This document shows positions 8,302 to 16,831 of a DNA stretch of 32,935 bases, one piece after another. This stretch comes from Chitinophagaceae bacterium. GTDB taxonomy: Bacteria; Bacteroidota; Bacteroidia; Chitinophagales; Chitinophagaceae. A program made the position numbers and the translations under genes. Numbering within the stretch: the first letter of the stretch is position 1; each line of letters starts with the position of its first letter. Below the pieces are notes generated by a model that was given only the letters and a program-made list of their open reading frames with translations, did not search any database and was not told where the DNA came from. The stretch lies in contig JANYCA010000087.1 of NCBI GenBank assembly GCA_025360525.1, positions 1-32,935 on the forward strand. The letters are read 5' to 3'.

Positions 8302-8339
8302 AAAGAACCCTCACAGCTTTATTTATCTGCAAGGGTTCT
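8302..8339 (-). terminator. Hairpin between the lectin gene and the ABC operon, likely terminator or attenuator
   Basis: AGAACCCT at 8304-8311 pairs exactly with AGGGTTCT at 8332-8339 around a 20-base loop. On the minus strand the stem is followed by a short T run (complement of the A run at 8301-8304). It lies 26 bases beyond the stop of the lectin gene and could let the SusCD part be transcribed more than the ABC/GH130 part. Confidence 0.5.
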
Positions 8340-8364
8340 ATTTCTTTACATCTATCCTGAATTT

Positions 8365-9444
8365 TTAAAGTGTCTTTTGATTATTGTAAATAGACTTGAC
8401 CTGTACAGCATCTAACGCAACATTGTAAAACATTACATCATCCATAGTGCCGGTAAAAAACCCTCCCCATGCTACCTGGAAGTCGCCATCTGTTGTAAGG
8501 TATTTACTGGTTGGCAAATCCTGGCCAATAACAAAGTTCATTGGAGCAGCAAGCGTCACCGGTGTATTTGGTGTGTTGGTCCATGATTTTACCAGGTCGC
8601 CATTTACGTAGAAATTCATTTGGCCTGGTTTGTAGGTTACAACTCCATGATACCAGACGTCATTATCTAATACAGCTGTTTCATCATCCCTGTCGTAGTA
8701 AGCAGTATCAACACCATTGTTAGCTTTCATGGTGAAGAATAATTTATTGGCCGATTGCAATTGGAATTTATAGCCGTTCCAACGATTCAATGCCAATATT
8801 GTGTAGGTATCTGTATTAATTGTTCGTGAAGCCGGTGCTGCTTTTTTTAGCCAAACACTAATAGTCAACTGCTGTGGGTTTAGCGCTGTACTGTAAGGAA
8901 CTTCAATATTACTACCTCCGTCAAAATAATACGCCATTCCTGGTCTGCCAAAACGATCAGGCGCAGCGGCCAAAACACCTGCACCATAAAAAACGTGTCC
9001 TGCAGTTGCAACGCCGTTATTGTTTTTACCGGATGAATCGGCCGTGTTGCCATTCATTTTCCAAAAGCCGATGAGGTTGGCTTCAGCAATTTCTTTAATG
9101 AGCTTTGTTTTGTACGCATCCAGTGCAGCCTGCAATTGAGCAGTTGCATTGGTAACAGCGGACTGCGTTGCGGAAGCATCTGCTAAAACTGCTTTTGCAG
9201 CATTCAATACCGTAAGAAATGCAGTCTTGCTGCCTACCTCATAAAACCCGGGCCTGGTACCTTCTGAAGTTCCATCATACGAAGTTTGAGATTCTGTTAC
9301 TTTGGCTTGCAGGGCAGTTTTGTCTGCAGGTGGTGGGGGCGGTGTACTATCTTTTTTACTACAGGCTCCCAGCATTAATGTGAGTGACAAGGCAAACAGC
9401 ATTATGCGTTGAATAAAGTTGATTCGAAATGTTGTCGTTGACAT
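8365..9444 (-). CDS. LamG/concanavalin-type lectin lipoprotein with FIVAR-like spacer, putative surface glycan-binding protein
   Basis: The protein has 359 residues. The signal peptide ends LMLGAC, giving a lipidated Cys, and a short SKKDSTPPPPP linker follows. Residues about 43-118 form a helical segment that looks like a FIVAR domain (ALQAKVTESQTSYDGTSEGT, then NATAQLQAALDAYKTKL). Residues about 125-355 are a laminin-G/concanavalin-like jelly roll of the Laminin_G_3 type: LIGFWKMNGNTADSSGKNNN, then ISVWLKK, HGVVTYKPGQMNFYVNG, and FTGTMDDVMFYNVAL. Its place directly after susD is where SusE/SusF-type surface glycan-binding proteins are usually encoded. It therefore probably binds the target polysaccharide at the cell surface. 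No catalytic motif is evident, though weak hydrolase activity cannot be excluded. Confidence 0.8.
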   Translation of the reverse strand: MSTTTFRINFIQRIMLFALSLTLMLGACSKKDSTPPPPPADKTALQAKVTESQTSYDGTSEGTRPGFYEVGSKTAFLTVLNAAKAVLADASATQSAVTNATAQLQAALDAYKTKLIKEIAEANLIGFWKMNGNTADSSGKNNNGVATAGHVFYGAGVLAAAPDRFGRPGMAYYFDGGSNIEVPYSTALNPQQLTISVWLKKAAPASRTINTDTYTILALNRWNGYKFQLQSANKLFFTMKANNGVDTAYYDRDDETAVLDNDVWYHGVVTYKPGQMNFYVNGDLVKSWTNTPNTPVTLAAPMNFVIGQDLPTSKYLTTDGDFQVAWGGFFTGTMDDVMFYNVALDAVQVKSIYNNQKTL

Positions 9445-9485
9445 GATTATTAATTTTTAAATGATAAAAAAATGAGAGTGTGAAT

Positions 9486-10991
9486 TTATTTAAGTGCCTT
9501 ATTTCTGTCCCGTTCACTTTGTGGAATAGGAAAGTATTTATTTTGTGCGTATTTAAAATTTGGTTTATCGCTTAAAGCCTGCATGGCATAAGTAGCTCCC
9601 CAACGTATTAGATCGAAAAAGCGGTGAAATTCAAAACCCAGTTCCACCCTTCGCTCGTGTTGAATAGCTTTTAAAACATCTGCCTTGTTGGTATAAGTAA
9701 CATCCGGTAACAGGCTTGCAGGAACATTGGGATAGCCGGAAAGCTTGTTATCGTACAGGTAGCTGTTTCTGGCCCGGCTTCTTACTGCGTTGAGTGGCAC
9801 CAATGCTTCAGTGCTACGCCCAAGTTCGTTCAATGCTTCTGCATACCAAAGCAACACATCAGCATAACGGATAGCAACGTAGTTTATACTTCCATCGCCT
9901 TTTAATGCTTTGGATATTTCCGATAATGGCTGCTGATGTTTTTTAGTGAGATAACCGGTAGATGACCAGTCTTTCAGAAAAACATTTCCGTTTAACCAGG
10001 GCATACTATCCCTGCCAACAGTATAATTTAATCGGGGATCTTCTATCCCGCCAGTTGTTTTTTCAAATTCATTTACAAAGTTTTGAGTAGGCGCATTAAA
10101 GAAATATCCTCCATCTACCTGTGGTGCAAAGTATTGATTTAACTGGTTGCCGGTTTGCGGATCCTGGCCGTTTAAATGCTGAATTTCAAAAATGGATTCA
10201 GGGTTTTTGTTATTCTTAAAGTTTGCATTAAAGTTGTTACTGTACAGTGTATTGAGGGTGTACTTGCCAATCAATTTTTCTGCGGTAGCTGCGGTTTTAT
10301 CCCATTTGGCCTGAAATAAATAAGCTTTAGCAAGCAATGCCGTAGCAGCTCCACTTGTTACACGTCCTACATCCTGGCCGCTATAGGCAGGCGGTAACGC
10401 TGATGCTGCTGCTATTAAATCGGGTTCTATTACGGTTTCAAAAATAGCTGTTATGCTTGACTGTGGTATCTGCAGATCATTGGCATTTGTTGGTGGTTTA
10501 ACAATTACCGGCACTTCACCAAATGTATTAACGAGCGTAAAATAATACCAGGCTCTCAGGAATTTTGCCTCCGCTACAATTCTGGCCTGCAAGCTTACAT
10601 CCATCGGGATGGCAGGTACTTTTTCTATTACTAAATTACTGCGGGAAATGCCCTCATACTCTAACGCCCAGGCGGCTTCCAGGTTTCCGTTAATGGGGGT
10701 GATGTTAAACTGGTCAATCAAATCAATATCGGCCTGGTCGCCTGCAATGCCGCCTTTTACTGCATCATCGCTGGCCACATCGCCAAATACCCATAACCGG
10801 TTGTTGTTGGAATTGGCAAATGACAACGGACGATAGGCTGCATTAATAGCCAGTATGGCATGTGCCTGCGTTTTATAAAATTCCCCCTCAGGGTAATCGC
10901 CTTTTACCTCTTTGGTAATAAATTTTTTGCAGCCTGTTATGGTAGCTAACAGTAGCATTGTGGTTAACAATTGAATAAAATACTTTTTCAT
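9486..10991 (-). CDS. SusD/RagB-like outer-membrane nutrient-binding lipoprotein
   Basis: The protein has 501 residues from the ATG at 10991. That start places MKKYF at the head of a normal lipoprotein signal, and an ATG at 11000 would add only MLH. The lipobox ATITGC gives the lipidated Cys. Family features are the early QAHAILAINAAYRPL helix, AEAKFLRAWYYFTLVNTFGEVPVI with the conserved R-A-x-x-Y-F motif, and the late VLKAIQHERRVELGFEFHRFFDLIRW stretch that marks SusD proteins. SusD forms the lid of the SusC transporter and captures glycan at the cell surface. It follows the susC homologue by about 60 bases and is certainly its partner. Confidence 0.96.
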   Translation of the reverse strand: MKKYFIQLLTTMLLLATITGCKKFITKEVKGDYPEGEFYKTQAHAILAINAAYRPLSFANSNNNRLWVFGDVASDDAVKGGIAGDQADIDLIDQFNITPINGNLEAAWALEYEGISRSNLVIEKVPAIPMDVSLQARIVAEAKFLRAWYYFTLVNTFGEVPVIVKPPTNANDLQIPQSSITAIFETVIEPDLIAAASALPPAYSGQDVGRVTSGAATALLAKAYLFQAKWDKTAATAEKLIGKYTLNTLYSNNFNANFKNNKNPESIFEIQHLNGQDPQTGNQLNQYFAPQVDGGYFFNAPTQNFVNEFEKTTGGIEDPRLNYTVGRDSMPWLNGNVFLKDWSSTGYLTKKHQQPLSEISKALKGDGSINYVAIRYADVLLWYAEALNELGRSTEALVPLNAVRSRARNSYLYDNKLSGYPNVPASLLPDVTYTNKADVLKAIQHERRVELGFEFHRFFDLIRWGATYAMQALSDKPNFKYAQNKYFPIPQSERDRNKALK

Positions 10992-11054
10992 ATGCAACAT
11001 TTTTTTTTAAATAAATACAGCATTTATGTACTGCATTTCAATTTTTTTTACTGC

Positions 11055-14000
11055 CTAAAAGTTGAGGTTTACACCCGCTATAAAAGTCCTTGCGCTTGGA
11101 TAGGTTCCCCAATCAATGCCTGCCGCCATATCGCCCCTGTATTTTTCCCCGTTCACATTATCACTTGTATTCATTTCAGGATCAAAACCGGAATATTTTG
11201 TTAACGTCCACAAGTTTTGTGCCGTCACATAAAAACGTAAACTTTTAATGTGTAACCGGGAGATAATTTTATCGGATAAATTATATCCCAGCTGGAGGTT
11301 TTTGAGTCTTAGATAAGAGCCATCTTCCAAAAAACGGCTGGAGGGTGTTTTGTTATTAGACGAACCCAGCCAGCTTACCCGGGGCATTGTATTGCTGGTA
11401 CCTTCACCACGCCAGCGTTCGTCATACACTCTTTGTGTTACATTAAAAGCACGGTAAAAACCTTCTATATCCTGGTTTACCTGCATATACAACTTGTTAC
11501 CCGATGCACCCTGGAAAAACACCGACAAATCGAAACCTGCATACTCTACATTGAAGGTGGTGCCGAAGGTATATTTGGGTATAGCGCTCCCCAGGAAGGT
11601 TCTGTCTTTTTCATTAATAATTCCATCGGGTTTTCCGTCAGGGCCGGAAATGTCTTTAAATTTTACATCGCCGGGACGGATATAACTGCTCTGGTAGGCA
11701 CTGCCGATAATCTCTGCGTCGTTTTGAAAAATACCGTCCATCTGGTACAGGAAAAATGAGCCGATGGGCTGCCCAACCGTTGTTAGGGTTGCATAAATTC
11801 CATTATCAATTCTGCCGCCGGGAATGGGTTCTCCGTTACTAAGCGAGAGTACTTTATTTTGAAGTGTTGCAAAATTTACATTGATATCATATTTTAATTT
11901 ATGCTTCCTGTTGCCATAATTCAACTCTACTTCAAGGCCTTTGTTTTCCACATTGCCTGCGTTCACAAATGGCGTAGACGCACTACCTCCCGTTAACGGT
12001 AATGGAATAGGAATCAGCATATCCGAAGTTTTCTTTACAAAATAATCGACGGTTAAATTGAGTTTATCATTCCAGATGCCGAGGTCGAGGCCAACATCTG
12101 CCTGCGTGGAGGATTCCCACTTTACTTTTGTGTTGCCCCGGGAAGAAATGGTGTAGCCCGGATTGCTTGCAGGAGATTCACCAAAAACTGCGTTGTATCC
12201 CCTTCCAATGATTGATGAAGAAGCATAATTGCCGATATCCTGGTTACCCAACTGACCATAGCTTGCTCTTGCCTTTATTTTTGAGAACATAGATAAATGA
12301 TCTTTTACCCAGTTTTCCTGGTGAAGATTCCAGCCAAACGAGCCGGAATAAAAATTGCCATATTTATTGTCTGATCCAAACCTGGAAGACCCATCCCGCC
12401 TGGCATTTACGGAAAAAAGGAACCGGTTGTTATAGGTATAATTGGCATTGGCAAATATGGAAAAAAGCGCCCATTCCTGCTGTCCGTCAAAAACAGTTTT
12501 TGAAAGGCTTAATCCATTATTAAGGTATCGAAGGCTGGCTATCTGATCTGGAAAAGTATTATCTGAACCACCGTGAATTTTTGTAACATTGCTGATTGCT
12601 TCTGTACCTGCAATGAAGTTTACATTATGAACGTTGTTGAAAGTGTTATTATAGCGTAGCGTATTATTCCAAACCAAATTAAAGTTGGTAGCAGTACTCT
12701 GTGAAAGCCTGCTGGGACTGTTTACCCTAAGGTTGGTTCCATAATTTTCATCGAACCTTTTATTGTTGGTTATAATAGCATCGAGGCCTACATCTGTTTT
12801 AAATCGTATTTTTTTTGTGATTTTATATTCGGCATATAAGTTTGTAAAAATCCGGTACTGGGTTTCTTTATTATCCGTTTTATTGGCTAGGGCTACAGGG
12901 TTGTATCCATCGCCAAAAAAGTTTGGATATAGCGGCAGATCAGAATAAACACCTGCACTGTCATATACCGGTATAGCAGGCGTACGAAACAAAGAATAGC
13001 GCACCACACTACCACCATTGCCACCATAACCATCACCTGAACTCCCGATCCTGTTCTTTTTAGAATAAGACAAATTAATATTGCTGACAATACTCAATCT
13101 ATCAGTAGCTTCTATATTTAATTTAGATAAGAGGGAGAAGCGTTCGAATCCTGAATTTAAAATAATTCCATCCTGCTTAAAATAACTGCCGGAAAGATAG
13201 TAGAGCGTTTTATCATTACCGCCTCTCACCGATAACTGGTGACTTTGCATGGGGGCATTTTGAAAAATTTCACTCAACCAGTCAGTATTTGCCGTTGGAA
13301 TTCCGGCTGGAATTAATTTCCTTTTTAATGCAGGATTAAGAATGTCTTTATTATCATTGTTTACCGCCTCATTGTATATTTCAACATATTGAGCAGTGTT
13401 GAGCATTTTGGTGAGATGACCATGTTGCTGCATCCCGGTATATCCTGAATAATTAAATTGCGATTTACCCCTTCGGCCATTTTTGGTAGTAACCAACACC
13501 ACGCCATTAGATGCCCGGGCTCCATAGATGGCAGCCGATGATGCATCTTTTAAAACAATCATTGATTCAATGTCATTGGCAGAAAGAAAATTAATACCAT
13601 CCTTAGTAGGTACACCGTCAATAACAAACAGGGGGTTGTTATCATTGATGGTACCTACACCCCTGATTCTTACGGTAACGCCGTCACCGGGTTGACCAGT
13701 GTTCTGTGTTATTCTTACGCCGGGTGCTTTGCCCTGCAATGCCTGGTCTACACTTAACACAGGTAATTTAGCAATGCCAGCTACGTTTATAGCCGATACG
13801 GCACCCGCAAGATCTGCCCGCCTTCGTGGCTGATACCCTACAATCACCACTTCATTTAAATCTTTATTTAATTCCTGCAGAAAAACCTGCAGTACTTCCT
13901 GTCCATTAATTTTTATTTCCACCGTTTTAAAACCAACGTAGCTAATAATCAATGTTGCATTTTCCGGTGCTTCTATGGAGAAGTTTCCGTTAGCATCGGT

Positions 14001-14474
14001 TTGTACGGAACTAGTGGATCCCTTCACCTTAACGGTTGCGCCTAATACACCGTTGCCACTACTATCTTTTACAACGCCTTTAACGGGAAGTAATGGCATT
14101 GTGCCAACGTTTTGTTGGGGCCTTCCAACCGCAGGATTCACTAAGATTGCAGATTTTTTTTGGACAAATTTGAGCCCTGTTTGCTTAGTAATATTTTCCA
14201 GTAAGGCACTTAAGGGCCGTTGCCCTGTAGCCAGAGTCATTATTTGAGAAACATTCACTTCTTTCTCATCATAAGCAAAAAACAAAGTGGTTTGGCTTTC
14301 AACCAGCTTAAAAAACTGGAGTAGTGTGCTGTTACTTGTTTCTATGGAGATGATTACTTCATTCAATTTGTCCTGTCGCTCAGCTTTTGCAGCGTAGGTG
14401 CCTGCTACAAGCAGGCAAAACAGGACGATTGTATTCAGGCGAAGCCTGAACCATTTGGCGGTTGAATCATTCAT
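11055..14474 (-). CDS. SusC/RagA-type TonB-dependent outer-membrane transporter with STN domain
   Basis: The protein has 1139 residues. Order of parts: signal sequence (about 1-32), STN domain (about 42-112, IETSNSTLLQFFKLVESQ start), carboxypeptidase-D-like regulatory domain (about 131-205, KGVVKDSSGNGVLGATVKVK), an LNEVVIVGY segment, then the plug domain (LSVDQALQGKAPGVRI, VRIRGVGTINDNNPLFVIDG, which are SusC signatures), and a beta-barrel ending in a terminal Phe (AGVNLNF). The STN domain contacts the FecR-type anti-sigma factor. Its presence fits the sigma/anti-sigma pair encoded directly upstream, so the transporter should also be a ligand sensor. Transport is energised by TonB/ExbBD, not encoded here. 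It imports glycan fragments together with the SusD partner encoded next. Confidence 0.97.
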   Translation of the reverse strand: MNDSTAKWFRLRLNTIVLFCLLVAGTYAAKAERQDKLNEVIISIETSNSTLLQFFKLVESQTTLFFAYDEKEVNVSQIMTLATGQRPLSALLENITKQTGLKFVQKKSAILVNPAVGRPQQNVGTMPLLPVKGVVKDSSGNGVLGATVKVKGSTSSVQTDANGNFSIEAPENATLIISYVGFKTVEIKINGQEVLQVFLQELNKDLNEVVIVGYQPRRRADLAGAVSAINVAGIAKLPVLSVDQALQGKAPGVRITQNTGQPGDGVTVRIRGVGTINDNNPLFVIDGVPTKDGINFLSANDIESMIVLKDASSAAIYGARASNGVVLVTTKNGRRGKSQFNYSGYTGMQQHGHLTKMLNTAQYVEIYNEAVNNDNKDILNPALKRKLIPAGIPTANTDWLSEIFQNAPMQSHQLSVRGGNDKTLYYLSGSYFKQDGIILNSGFERFSLLSKLNIEATDRLSIVSNINLSYSKKNRIGSSGDGYGGNGGSVVRYSLFRTPAIPVYDSAGVYSDLPLYPNFFGDGYNPVALANKTDNKETQYRIFTNLYAEYKITKKIRFKTDVGLDAIITNNKRFDENYGTNLRVNSPSRLSQSTATNFNLVWNNTLRYNNTFNNVHNVNFIAGTEAISNVTKIHGGSDNTFPDQIASLRYLNNGLSLSKTVFDGQQEWALFSIFANANYTYNNRFLFSVNARRDGSSRFGSDNKYGNFYSGSFGWNLHQENWVKDHLSMFSKIKARASYGQLGNQDIGNYASSSIIGRGYNAVFGESPASNPGYTISSRGNTKVKWESSTQADVGLDLGIWNDKLNLTVDYFVKKTSDMLIPIPLPLTGGSASTPFVNAGNVENKGLEVELNYGNRKHKLKYDINVNFATLQNKVLSLSNGEPIPGGRIDNGIYATLTTVGQPIGSFFLYQMDGIFQNDAEIIGSAYQSSYIRPGDVKFKDISGPDGKPDGIINEKDRTFLGSAIPKYTFGTTFNVEYAGFDLSVFFQGASGNKLYMQVNQDIEGFYRAFNVTQRVYDERWRGEGTSNTMPRVSWLGSSNNKTPSSRFLEDGSYLRLKNLQLGYNLSDKIISRLHIKSLRFYVTAQNLWTLTKYSGFDPEMNTSDNVNGEKYRGDMAAGIDWGTYPSARTFIAGVNLNF

Positions 14475-14502
14475 GGCAGCTAAAGTTTATAATGCTGACG
14501 CA

Positions 14503-15555
14503 TTATTTTATTAAAATTGTATCGCCGTTTACCTGGTAATTAACTTGCTTAATTACACAGATATTCTCTATCACTTCTTTGAAAGTTATATTGTTGAATT
14601 TTCCTGTAAAATGCCAGGATTTTTTGTTGCTTGTATTGATGAGTGTAACACCAAAAGCTGTTTTAATTTTTTTGGCTATTATCTCAAAATCATCCTTGAA
14701 AAATTCTATGTCCTTGTGTAAATCTAATCCGGCAACCGTCATTGCTTCTTTAAAAAACTGTTGCCCGTTTTGCTGATAAACGACTCTCTCATTCGGTTTC
14801 AATATGATTGATTGCATGGCTGCCCCTGATGCATCTTTGGCATCTACCTGCAGCTTTCCCTGAAGCAATTCAACAATCATTCCAACATTTGCCTGTTGTT
14901 TCTTTACATTAAAAACAGTTCCTAAAACAGTGGCTAAAAGGTTGCCCTGCTGTACTTTAAAAGGATGTGCAGCATCGTGACTAACCCTGAAATTTGCTTC
15001 CCCATCGAGGTTCACAAACCGATCCTTATCGCCAAAAACTGCCGGATAACGCAATGAACTATTTACTGCCAGTGTTACAACCGTACTATCGCTCAGCCTT
15101 ATTATCATGGGTACTTTTCCACGGTTATACTGCTCCACTAACGGTGGGTTAAAAGGCCTGGCTGGTTGAAATATAAAATAACAAAGCAAACAAAAAACTG
15201 CAACAGAAGCTGCTGCACTTATGTAAATAACGTATCTCCGTCGGTTACTTATAGCCGTTTTCGATTTAAATAATGGTGCAATTACTGATGTTGATTTTGT
15301 GATGACGGGTGCTGATTGTATTGCCAGGTTAATGCGTTCAAGTTCTTGCTGGTATTCACTTTCAGAAAGTGTAATTGATAAAGCATGCACCATTTCCCTT
15401 GCTTCGTTGCCAAGGATTATTTTTTCAGGATGCGTTACAAACCACTTTTCCCAAAACTGCTTGTCATCCTTACTACAATTATTACAGTAGTTTACAAATG
15501 ATTCATCTGTTAAGAAATCCTCTAACAGGTATGTTGCAAGATTCTTATTTTCCAT
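14503..15555 (-). CDS. FecR-family anti-sigma factor (transmembrane sensor)
   Basis: The protein has 350 residues from the ATG at 15555 (MENKNLATYLLEDFL). An upstream start at 15594 would add an atypical hydrophobic 13-residue leader, so the inner ATG is preferred. Residues 1-105 are the cytoplasmic sigma-binding part (KQFWEKWFVTHPE segment). A single membrane segment lies at about 108-129, and the periplasmic part carries the FecR domain (IIRLSDSTVVTLAVNSSLRYP, then GEANFRVSHDAAHPFKVQ) and a C-terminal DUF4974-like segment (FTGKFNNITFKEVIENICVI). It relays occupancy of the STN-bearing SusC across the inner membrane and releases the sigma factor encoded upstream. It ends 28 bases before the susC homologue. 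Confidence 0.94.
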   Translation of the reverse strand: MENKNLATYLLEDFLTDESFVNYCNNCSKDDKQFWEKWFVTHPEKIILGNEAREMVHALSITLSESEYQQELERINLAIQSAPVITKSTSVIAPLFKSKTAISNRRRYVIYISAAASVAVFCLLCYFIFQPARPFNPPLVEQYNRGKVPMIIRLSDSTVVTLAVNSSLRYPAVFGDKDRFVNLDGEANFRVSHDAAHPFKVQQGNLLATVLGTVFNVKKQQANVGMIVELLQGKLQVDAKDASGAAMQSIILKPNERVVYQQNGQQFFKEAMTVAGLDLHKDIEFFKDDFEIIAKKIKTAFGVTLINTSNKKSWHFTGKFNNITFKEVIENICVIKQVNYQVNGDTILIK

Positions 15556-15703
15556 GTAGCTAATATTGATCCAGGCTAATATGACTGTTATCAAATGATA
15601 GTGCAGGCAAATGATTTTTTTTACCGGTTTTTTTGAAAATATATTTTTGAGAAAGGAAAAGTACTTCCGGTGCTTTAAAATAAGCAGCAGAATAATTGAT
15701 CAG

Positions 15704-16252
15704 TTACAACGACAATACCAGCATACGCATATACAATCGAAGCGTATGTATAGCTTCATAAATGAGATTATAGACAGTTCGTTGTTTAAGAGAAGTTTTT
15801 GTAGCAATTTCGGCATAGCTTAAGTTTTCGAAAAATTTAAGCTTGATCATTTCGAATTGTTTTTTAGTGAGTTTGCTTAAGGCAGAGCGAAGCTTTTCCT
15901 TTTTCTCTTCGGAGTTTTGAAATGCAATCAGCAGCTCTTCATAAGGCAATATATTTTCATTGAGGTTATGCAGCATTTGATTGGTGCTTTTTTCACTAAC
16001 TACATGCCCCAATTCCTTATATATTTTTCTACGCAACCAGGTAAACAAATAGGAACGGATATTTTCGACATCAGCATTAATGGTATCCCGTTTTACCCAG
16101 ATTTCCAGGAACATTTCCTGTATACAATCCTTGGTAGTTTCTGTGTTGGTACAGAGCGAAAATCCGTATGAAAAAAGTGCATTATAATGGCATTCATAGA
16201 TAGAAAGGAATGCATTTCTATCTCCTTCGGTCATAAGTAGCCAATTCTCCAT
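15704..16252 (-). CDS. ECF sigma-70 factor, Bacteroidota FecI-like type
   Basis: The protein has 182 residues. Region 2 is visible as AFLSIYECHYNALFSYGFSL followed by KDCIQEMFLEIWVKRD and IRSYLFTWLRRKIYKEL. Region 4 is ALSKLTKKQFEMIKLKFFEN and LSYAEIATKTSLKQRTVYNLIYEAIHTLR, a helix-turn-helix. This is the usual architecture of Bacteroidota ECF factors that activate susCD loci. It starts the minus-strand locus and is followed by its FecR-type antagonist. It probably activates the susC promoter and perhaps its own. Confidence 0.95.
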   Translation of the reverse strand: MENWLLMTEGDRNAFLSIYECHYNALFSYGFSLCTNTETTKDCIQEMFLEIWVKRDTINADVENIRSYLFTWLRRKIYKELGHVVSEKSTNQMLHNLNENILPYEELLIAFQNSEEKKEKLRSALSKLTKKQFEMIKLKFFENLSYAEIATKTSLKQRTVYNLIYEAIHTLRLYMRMLVLSL

Positions 16253-16586
16253 GTTATATCCTCAGATTAGTATTAAAATGTTAAGGTCTGGGGGAAATTT
16301 GTAGGCGTGCTTTATAAAGTTTGACTAAATTAAGCATTCTTAAAATGATAAGGCATTTAAAAGAATACTCGTTATGTTTTTTGTTAGACCAGTAGAAATT
16401 CAACCGCCGTTTGGCGTGCTGATCAGTTTACTGATCTCCATATAAAATAACTATCACTAAAAGGTATTCTTACTTTTAAAACCGCTTTCAAATGCTCCGC
16501 CCAAGAAAAAATTTATGTTGATATGGGCTAAGATGGCTAAGTTATTTGTAAAAAAATAGGCTAAATTTAAATAATAGATAATTGAA
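16253..16586. other. Intergenic stretch between the sigma factor and the DUF4160 remnant, with small hairpins
   Basis: No gene was found in these 334 bases. It must hold the sigma-factor promoter (minus strand) and any promoter of the plus-strand gene pair, but no convincing TAnnTTTG box was found. Two small perfect inverted repeats lie side by side: CGCC-GTTT-GGCG (16405-16416) and GATCAG-TTTA-CTGATC (16421-16436). The perfect palindrome CTTTATAAAG occurs about 55 bases upstream of the sigma-factor start. The heptamer GGCTAAG occurs twice, nine bases apart, near 16526-16541. Function of these is unknown. Confidence 0.5.
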
Positions 16587-16826
16587 ATGCCATAAATATT
16601 TCGCTTTTTCGGAATTAGATTTTTCTACTTTAGCAATGACCATTTACCTGTTCATGTTCATATAAAAACAAGTGAAGGGACTGCCAAATTTGAGATTGAC
16701 CCGTTGCTGTTGATAGAAAACAAAGGCGTAAAAATGAAAGATATTTATTTGGCAGAAAGCATCATAGAAGAAAACAGGGAGTTGATTATAAAGCACTGGA
16801 ACAATTTTTTTAATCGCAATCAATAA
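16587..16826 (+). pseudogene. DUF4160-family gene broken by a stop at codon 3
   Basis: ATG CCA is followed directly by TAA (16593-16595), then the frame is open for 76 codons to TAA at 16824-16826. The post-stop translation IFRFFGIRFFYFSNDHLPVH continues VHIKTSEGTAKFEIDP and ends IIKHWNNFFNRNQ. It has the DUF4160 pattern: an MPxIxRFFGI start, an H-x-P-x-H-x-H core and a C-terminal E-x-R-x-x-L-x-x-x-W. The codon expected after Met-Pro is a Lys, so a single A-to-T change (AAA to TAA) would explain the stop. The only later in-frame ATG (16734) would leave about 30 residues. The intact DUF2442 partner starts five bases after its stop. It is either a recent nonsense mutation, a sequencing error, or a gene using a non-standard start. 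Confidence 0.75.
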
Positions 16827-16831
16827 GTAAA

